Positions 57,270 through 64,000 of a stretch of DNA of 64,000 bases are shown here, one piece after another. Origin of the DNA: Cricetomys ansorgei (Eukaryota > Chordata > Mammalia > Rodentia > Nesomyidae); the NCBI GenBank assembly GCA_026225945.1, contig JAMJFZ010000879.1:372001-436000 (forward strand). The letters run 5' to 3'. The stretch's first letter is position 1; the number at the start of each line of letters is the position of its first letter. Both the position numbers and the translations under genes were made by a program. The notes below the pieces were generated by a model. The model had not been told where the DNA came from. It made no database searches and saw only the letters and a list, made by a program, of their open reading frames with translations.

Positions 57270-59219
57270 CGTGTGAGCGCGCGTGCATTTAGGCTCTCCA
57301 TTACAGAGTTATAATATACATATTTAACTATACCTTGTGAACATAGTCCATGCATTCTATGGTTTCCTAAAACACAATTAAATAAATTCCTTAATATTCT
57401 ACTATTGAATATATCAATTGACTTTAATAGATCCTTCATTTTGTTTTATTTTTTCATGCATTTTAAGATTTAATTTCAGATTTACAGAATAACTGCAAGA
57501 ATAATCCAAAAAGCTTTTTTTTCTTTTTTTTTGCCATTTAAGAGTAAATTGCTTATAGAATGCCTGCTCATTTTCACCACTGCAATGTGCTTTCCTACAA
57601 TGACACTTGCTTACGTGACCACATACCACCATTCAAATCAGGAATTGCTATGTCACCATTGTATCCCCAGATCTCAGTGAGGTCTGCTTCCTCTATCCAG
57701 TCCTTCAGAGCACAGGGATCCTGTCCTCAGTTTTTATGTGTCCTGTCTCTTGAGCGTCCTTCCTGTCCAAACTCCTATTTTTCCTTGAGCTCCTTCTCTC
57801 TCACTTATGAAAACTGAAGGGCGATCTGTAAACTATTCCTCGTGTTGGCTTGTCTCTCCTATTATGTTGGGGGTGGGGTGTGTCTTGCTGCTTCCTCAGA
57901 CCAGGTTTGAAGTTTCTCCCATGAGGACAGGTTTGATCACCTGAGAGGTATTGCTGTCTTCACTTTAGAATCACATTATTCTTCTACTAATAAAGATTTG
58001 AGGCTCCTCAGTTGGTGTTTATTAGCTGCCTTAGCCAGTGCTCTGATTATTGAGTGAGGAGCCTCGGATGCTCCTGCTTCCTTTATGTTTGATGGCTGCT
58101 GGGTCGCTGTAAGAAGATGCTCTTTATTTCCCACGTTATCCAGTGTTTGGTGTAGCGATGGGTTATGATCTTAACACCCACAATTTATTTTAATCTTACA
58201 AAATTGTCCGGGATTTTGGTGATGCGAGTGCTTTTAAGGTGGCTTCTGTGTCCCTCTGGCCTCCTGATGCTTTGATAACTTTACTTTCTGATAGAGCAAG
58301 GTGCCCTGGACTTAGCACATGCATTTATGTCTGTGTCTATCTGTTCATCTGTTTGCCCATCCACTGCACGGAGACACCGCAATGCCTGAAATCCTTATCA
58401 AACCACAAGGCTCATTCTAGGCCTGTCCCTTTTTGTGGTCGTGACACCCTTCTCCCACAGGGATGACTATGGGTCCCGTTATCTGAGATTCTGTGATCAA
58501 TAGAGTGTAAGCAATGTCCACCTGCTTCTCCCGCTGCCGCTTCCCCTCCCCGGACTTCCTGCTCACCCAGCGGTCAGTCCCAGGCCATCTCCATACTACT
58601 CTGACTGCAGATGCCTACTTTAACCAGTTTCTTTGTGAAACTACACTGGTTGCCAACTCCACCCGTTTGGGAAAAAAAAAAAAAAAGCCCGCTTTCCCTC
58701 CGCCACTGTGGCAAGGTGCAGGAGCATCCACATGCTCATCCCACCTGAGGACTTTGGACGCTTATGGCAAACCATGCGGGAGGCAGCGTGGCTGGTCCTT
58801 TATTCAGCATTTAGGTTCTTCCAAACCTGGAGCTGCTCCAAACATCTTCTCTGCTACAGAGCATAGTGTACTTAAGAATAAATCTGCCATACGATTATTT
58901 CAGTTCTTACACCTGGAGACTCTGGATCACATTATATTCTTGGCTTTTCCATCTTCAGCATTTCACTTATCAAACCATGGGAAATATTAGACTTTTAGTA
59001 TATCAGATAGAGGTAATATTGAGGGAGTGGCATTATCCCTTAGCTTGACTTCAGTGTCTAGCCCTTTCAGGATCCCTCACATGAGAATTTACCCTTAATT
59101 ATTTTATCTCTATAGGCATTTACCTGTAGCAACCCAGAATGATAATTTTTAAGTTTTCTTAATACTTAACTCAGTTTTTAATTTCCTTTTTAATTTTTAA
59201 ATTATTTTTTAAGTATATG

Positions 59220-59333
59220 CGGTGACTATTTTGCCTGCCTATATGTGCACCACATCTGTGCCTAGTGCCCTCAGAGGCCAGAGAAGGCATTGGATCCTCA
59301 CGAACTGGAGTTACAGGTGGTTGTGAATTACCG

Positions 59334-59389
<56 letters not shown>

Positions 59390-59460
59390 GTGGGAATCAA
59401 ACATGGGTCCTTTGGAAGGGCAACAGGTGCTTTGAACCATCAAACCATTTCTCCAGCCCC
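59220..59460 (-). mobile_element. B3 SINE with internal (TG)n expansion
   Basis: ATTTTGCCTGCCTATATGTG, GAACTGGAGTTACAGGTGGT, a (TG)n at 59335-59381, then GTGGGAATCAAACATGGGTC and CATTTCTCCAGCCCC. Confidence 0.92.
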
Positions 59461-60204
59461 TCAGCTTAATTTCTTTAACATCAAAATAAATTGCAGTGGT
59501 TACATGATGTCAAACTCAGCAACGTTGATTAGCCCTGTTGAAATGCACACTTGGGAAGTTCATCTTGACCTCTCTGCCATCAGAATTCCAGAAGTGGCTC
59601 TGGGCTGTTTCTCATCTCTGTTCTTGGAACTTTGGTGCTTCCTCTTTCTATTTGGGAGGTAGGAAGAATCCACCTCAGGAAAGAACCCACTGGAAACTCT
59701 CATAAAAAGAACCTTGACATCAACAAAGTCATTTTCCAGTTCTTATTTGTCTTCTTCTCTATAAGGAAAGATACGTTATGAGATCACAGTAGAACAAAAT
59801 AACCTGGAAGTCAATTTGTTCAGACGGTCATGGGATTATGAAAGACTTGATCCTAGGCCCCTGGCTGTGTATATTTCCCCACCATGCCCATAATTCGTAG
59901 GTGCTAAACATTGCTATTACCTTTGAACTAATGAAGCACAGATTAAAACAAATTATTCACCTGTACTTCAGATCCCTCTTTGAATAGATGAAGTATACAT
60001 ACATTTGCATTTCCGAATACCTGTTCATGAGCTAAGTCTCCTGAGATGGTGTGAGTGGAGAGGAGCGTGTAGGAGAAGGAAGATTTTGTAATAAAATATT
60101 GATAATTCTGCTTCTCAGCTCTCCCTTAAGACTTTAAAAAAACAAAGGCTTGAAATAATGAAATCTTTTTACTTTTCTTAATATTCTGTCCCAAATGTAG
60201 TAAA

Positions 60205-60535
60205 CCCTTGGGTCTGTCATTTTTTCCAAGACCCCACACGGATGTGAGTGTACTTAGATGTCCAAGACCCTTATATATATAAATGGCGCGGTATAGCATC
60301 AACTATCCAAGCACAATCTCCTACGTACTTCAAATTACATTACCCATCACATCCAATGCAATATAAATGACAGGTAAATAGTTAACAGAATGTTTTGTTT
60401 AAGGGCGATAAGAAAAAGGATCTATACATATTCAGTACAGATTCAATGTTTTGTTTTGTTTTTTCCAAATGTTTCAATCCATGGTTAGTGAATTCAAGGT
60501 GCAGAACTGATGGATACCAAGGTTGGAGACCAATC
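60205..60535 (+). mobile_element. MER2-like TcMar-Tigger mini-transposon
   Basis: Ordered blocks match this old eutherian element: CCAAGACCCTTATATATATA, AAATGGCGCGGTATAGCATC, ATGCAATATAAATGACAGGT, GTAAATAGTTAACAG, ACATATTCAGTACAGATTCA, CCAAATGTTTCAATCCATGG and GGATACCAAGGTTGGAGACC. No coding capacity. Confidence 0.82.
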
Positions 60536-60829
60536 CTAGCGTCAACCAACTGTTACATATGAGTGCTTTTGTACTAGGATTCCTACAACAATACAAGCTG
60601 CTGGCTTTCTCAAAGCACACTAACAGACACCACCTGTGGTTAATTGTTTTTAAATTACCAACTTGAGCTAAGAGAGAGCCTTTCTCTCCATCAATGCCTG
60701 TTGATATGGAATGCATCAGATGATCCAGTCTGCAGAGTGTCTCCCACAGCACCTGGAAGAGTTTCAAGAGTCAGGTGAAGAATGAAGAGAATCAGGAAGA
60801 GATCAGCGGTGCACATGTTCTTCATAAAA

Positions 60830-60925
60830 TAGGGGGGAAGGGCAAGCCTGAAGCGTGGTGTAAAAGCGCTGGCCAGGAGTAAGGGTTCAACCCCCAGCAC
60901 TGCAAGATAAGATGGGACAGGAACA
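60830..60925 (+). mobile_element. ID-type SINE just upstream of exon 5
   Basis: AAGCGTGGTGTAAAAGCGCT, GTAAGGGTTCAACCCCCAGC and ACTGCAAGATAAG; the element ends about 55 bases before the acceptor. Confidence 0.65.
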
Positions 60926-60979
60926 TAGAGCCAAACATGTGACACTGCTGGGCTTCACTCTTGGCCTTTTCTTTTGCAG

Positions 60980-61027
60980 CTGGGCACCAAAGAAGGCTAC
61001 CTCACCAAGCAGGGCGGCCTGGTAAAG
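60980..61027 (+). CDS. DAPP1: DAPP1 coding exon 5 (PH domain, first strand)
   Basis: A 48-base exon encoding residues 164-179, LGTKEGYLTKQGGLVK. It is the start of the PH domain: the first beta strand and the beta1-beta2 loop. Lys173 in this stretch belongs to the basic set that PH domains of this class use to bind PtdIns(3,4,5)P3 and PtdIns(3,4)P2. The acceptor is CTTTTCTTTTGCAG/C and the donor AAG/GTAAGG. Both flanking introns are phase 0, so the exon is symmetric. Confidence 0.97.
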
Positions 61028-62466
61028 GTAAGGAAGTGTGGTTTTCCCTCGTGTCAGCCACAAGAAAGAGACTCATAGACTCAATCCTTATCTTGGCAGA
61101 TTTTTGAAAGGAAAATTATAAGCTTATTTTGAGCCGCTTATATTTACCTGAAAAATGACTTGTCTGTTTACTGGCAAAGTCCTGTGCAAAAGTAACCTGC
61201 AGTTCATGCTAAAAAAGAAGCACCATGTAACATGTTCAGTGGTGGAGTTAAGAACAAGGGGGGTAAACTAACCTTGCACATTTCTGTTTTGTCTTTGGTT
61301 TTTTGTGGGTTTTTTTTTTTTTTTGTTAACAAAAATGTCAGCATTTTATAAAATGTTTACTGAAAGGTAAGCCATACACATCACATACACAAAACAAACA
61401 AACAATCAAAACACTATAAAATGCCAAAGTAAACACAGTTTAGAACTGGGTACCTAACCGCTCCCTACCTGCAATTGTAACTTTAAAGTTCTGTTTAATT
61501 TCCGTGTGCCATGGCCTTGGTCACACAATCTGTCAGCTCTCGTCTACTTTAGGAGTCAGAGGTCTTACCGCCTCTCCTGTGATCCGGGCTGCCTGACTCT
61601 AACCTAACCATGCAGTTATTTGTGTCCTTACTAGATAGACCGGATGCTCCCCAAGCTCAGGAGACATTCACGTTCGTAGCGTATTTATTGATTTGTTTGT
61701 TTCGTATTCAGATGAGGTCTGACTCACAGCCCAGGCTGACCTCAGATGTACAGTCTTACCTCTCAGCATCCTCGGTGTTAGGATTAGAGGCATGCACAAC
61801 CATGTCTGGCCTGAATATTTATTCCTGAATCTTCTATCGTCTCCTTTCACTAGCTGAGTCAGAGCGGGCTTTGTTAGGGTCTGGGAAAGTAGCAGTGAGC
61901 CGCAACAGTTTTTGCTGTGAGTCCATGGACTCCTCAAGTAAAATTCAGAGTCTCATATACTCAAAGGTTTCTAAACTTTGATTGGCTTATTTGTGAAATA
62001 ATAATAAATAATAACAATAATAGGTGACATTGTCTTATATGTGTTGGATATCACATATCATTAGGTATACATATAAATAAATAAGATTTCAAGAGCATAA
62101 TGACTATAAATGCAAATTTCTGAAGTTGGTAATATATATAGCTCACAGTAGGTTCTCAAAACTGGTGTTTATTTTTATTTATAGAGCTAATAAAATAGAA
62201 TCAGGGTAGCTTGTTATAGATCACCTTGGCTATTTACAACAACTGCATCTATTCATTTACATGAGCTAGTAGTATTTTCTACTGTGATCTTAGAACATGG
62301 AATCATCTTATTTTTTATAGCTATTCTGAAACTTTTCCCAGAAAATGACACCCAAAGATATTTTAGGCTTATTTTATCTAATCTTTTATATACTTTTAAA
62401 ATGAAAACAAACTGTCAAGTTCAGTTGTTACATCCTTATACTCAAAACTTGATTTTCTCCCCTCAG
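61028..62466. other. DAPP1 intron 5
   Basis: 1.4 kb. A T-run is near 61309-61324; the rest, apart from the B1 copy at 61685-61820, is AT-rich without a recognisable element. Confidence 0.6.
61685..61820 (-). mobile_element. B1-type SINE
   Basis: CTGACTCACAGCCCAGGCTG, TTAGGATTAGAGGCATGCAC and CCATGTCTGGCC. Confidence 0.78.
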
Positions 62467-62529
62467 ACCTGGAAAACACGATGGTTCACTTTGCAGAGGA
62501 ACGAACTGAAATATTTCAAAGACCAGATG
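62467..62529 (+). CDS. DAPP1: DAPP1 coding exon 6 (PH domain, phosphoinositide pocket)
   Basis: A 63-base exon for residues 180-200. It includes TWKTRWFTL and ELKYFKD, a typical PH strand 2/strand 3 signature. Arg184 and Tyr195 fall in the positions known to contact the 3-phosphoinositide head group in this family, together with Lys173 from exon 5. The acceptor is TCTCCCCTCAG/A and the donor ATG/GTGAGA. Flanking introns are phase 0, so this exon is also symmetric. Confidence 0.97.
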
Positions 62530-62644
62530 GTGAGAAAGACCCCAGCACACATACACCCCTTAGACATCAGTTCCGTAAGGTCCCCGACATCCTCTGAAGC
62601 AAGCGTCTGGAGCTCTCTTCAGTTTGTATTCATTTGTTGATGGG

Positions 62645-62805
62645 TGGTCATTCCTGCCAAAGCTCTTGTTTGGAGGGTGGAGGACAACCTTCAGGAGCTG
62701 CTTCTCTCCTTCCAATACGTGGTTCCTGGGAGTCAAACTCTGGCCATCAGGCTTGATTCGACCGCAAGCATAATTACCCACTGGACCATCTCACCTGCTC
62801 AAGAT
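62645..62805 (-). mobile_element. B3-related SINE in intron 6
   Basis: GGTGGAGGACAACCTTCAGG, CGTGGTTCCTGGGAGTCAAA and CCCACTGGACCATCTCACCT. Confidence 0.82.
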
Positions 62806-63189
62806 CAGGTCTCTTGATTCCTGATCTGTGCTCGTGTCTGCTAAAAATGAGTGTGCGCTCCTTAAGCGGCTCTCAGATCAGCACAGCTGTGGTTTCCTGG
62901 AGCACCCGGCTCCTTCTGTCTGAGGCTATGGAATTCTTCCCTTGCCGTTCTTTATTAATTGTCCCTATGAAGCGATTTCCTTTTTTATTAAAAACATATC
63001 CATTGTCCAGGTCCATTTGATCATGCCAACTTAAAAGCCAACTTAGAATAATTTCCTTTCTTTTTGTATACAACATTTCTGCAAAAGTAGACGTTTTTGA
63101 AAGACCGGAGAAAACATGACTCCTTTCCATGTGTTAAAAATCTGTCTCCATCTGATGTGAATTGACAAAAAGCAACATCTTTTTTAAAA

Positions 63190-63385
63190 GGATTTATTTA
63201 AAATTATGAGCATGACTATGTCTGTGTGTGGGTATATGCACGCGAGCATTGGTGTCAGGCCGGAAGCAACGAATCCTTTGGTGCTAGAGTTACAGGCACC
63301 TGATGTGGGTGCTGGGACCTGAACTCAGATCCTTTGCAAGAGCAAGTCACCCTCTTAACCACTGAGCCATCTGTGTAGCCCAGCC
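63190..63385 (-). mobile_element. B3 SINE in intron 6
   Basis: GTGCTAGAGTTACAGGCACC, GGTGCTGGGACCTGAACTCA and TTAACCACTGAGCCATCTGT. Ends 200 bases before exon 7. Confidence 0.92.
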
Positions 63386-63585
63386 ACGTCTTCCCAATGC
63401 TTAGTCTGTGGAAGACTAGTTCCCAGCCTCCAATGTGTACCTTCCCTTTGTCCAGCTTTCCTATCATCCGTTATCTTAAGGAAAGGAAGTTGACAGTTGC
63501 ATGCAGCAGAAACCTTGTGAAAGGATGAGTGATGGACACATGTGTATATTTATTTTTATAACATTGTGTGCTTTTCTTTCTCCAG

Positions 63586-63671
63586 TCACCAGAACCAATT
63601 CGAATCCTAGACCTAACAGAGTGCTCAGCTGTTCAATTTGATTATTCGCAGGAAAGAGTAAACTGTTTCTG
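63586..63671 (+). CDS. DAPP1: DAPP1 coding exon 7 (PH domain, middle)
   Basis: Encodes residues 201-228 and the first two bases of codon 229, from SPEPIRILDL through QERVNCF. This is the middle of the PH domain. The acceptor is CTTTCTTTCTCCAG/T and the donor TG/GTAAG, intron phase 2. The remaining roughly 50 residues of the protein (the end of the PH domain, including its C-terminal helix, and the tail) are not in the window, so the gene is cut by the window edge rather than broken. Confidence 0.96.
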
Positions 63672-64000
63672 GTAAGTTATTTTTGTAAAGGAAATGTTTC
63701 TGAGAGTCTTTTAAGCCAAGGGATAAAAAGCTATCTATCTTAATGTGTACCTGTCTGGATCGAGGGTGTGGACTTACCCTCACACAAGGATGTTGCATGT
63801 CAGGAGTGCCTCTAGCTGCGAGGACACAATGCCGTCTAAAGTGGCTTCAACACCGAGGCAAGCTGGCTAGGTTCAGGCTATGCACTGCACTAATCGGACA
63901 CATTCAGCCATTCACATCTTCAGACAGCTTTGGGACTTTCAATTTTAATTATCATTTCTCTGACTCCAGTGATAGGTGGTCTGTATTGTTAGGGCAGTGT
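63672..64000. other. Start of DAPP1 intron 7
   Basis: Intronic sequence to the window edge; no repeat or exon recognised. Confidence 0.7.

Larger units (their letters stand above)
53774..60979. other. DAPP1 intron 4: unassigned parts
   Basis: 7.2 kb. Outside the listed repeats nothing is recognised in 53950-54849, 55230-55616, 56099-57234, 57269-59219 and 59461-60204. A G12 run is at 55369-55380. Confidence 0.6.

Noticed and set aside
1..64000. CRISPR arrays, operons, bacterial or phage systems
   Set aside because: The window is vertebrate nuclear DNA; the tandem repeats seen are microsatellites and none has a repeat-spacer layout.

Overview
This is a mammalian nuclear DNA window carrying the 5' part of one multi-exon protein-coding gene. 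Interspersed repeats point to a muroid rodent: B1, B2/B3, B4 and ID-type SINEs, URR1-like hAT mini-transposons, and rodent-type LINE-1 3' ends. I do not assign a species.

The gene is DAPP1 (Bam32), on the + strand. It encodes the dual adaptor of phosphotyrosine and 3-phosphoinositides, a B-cell signalling adaptor with one SH2 and one PH domain. Seven coding exons are visible: 21876-21976 (coding part), 36985-37107, 41285-41418, 53643-53773, 60980-61027, 62467-62529 and 63586-63671. Each internal junction has AG/GT splice signals. The joined reading frame is continuous for 228 complete codons plus two bases of codon 229. The rest of the PH domain and the C-terminus lie beyond the right edge.

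Layout: 1 to about 21.6 kb is upstream intergenic sequence. It holds repeats, two CpG-enriched stretches (about 5.5-6.8 kb and 13.75-14.22 kb), a full-consensus CTCF motif at 12127-12141 and an LTR nested inside a B3 SINE at 19.5-20.05 kb. About 21.6-21.9 kb is the promoter/5' UTR region, with an Ets-IRF composite element match. Intron 1 (15.0 kb) holds SINEs, a CpG-dense 0.35 kb patch and a C-rich G-quadruplex motif. Introns 2 to 6 are 4.2, 12.2, 7.2, 1.4 and 1.1 kb and are mostly SINE, MIR, L1 and DNA-transposon sequence.

How the exons work together: exon 1 gives a short N-terminal tail. Exons 2-3 make the SH2 domain that binds phosphotyrosine. Exon 4 carries the linker with Tyr139, the known Src-family phosphorylation site. 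Exons 5-7 build the PH domain that binds PtdIns(3,4,5)P3 and PtdIns(3,4)P2 at the plasma membrane.

I found no undescribed biological system. The observations most worth checking are the promoter EICE, the CTCF motif, the two CpG-dense patches that no recognised gene explains, and the microsatellite abutting the exon 4 acceptor. Repeat family names are from memory of consensus sequences; boundaries are approximate unless a target-site duplication is stated.
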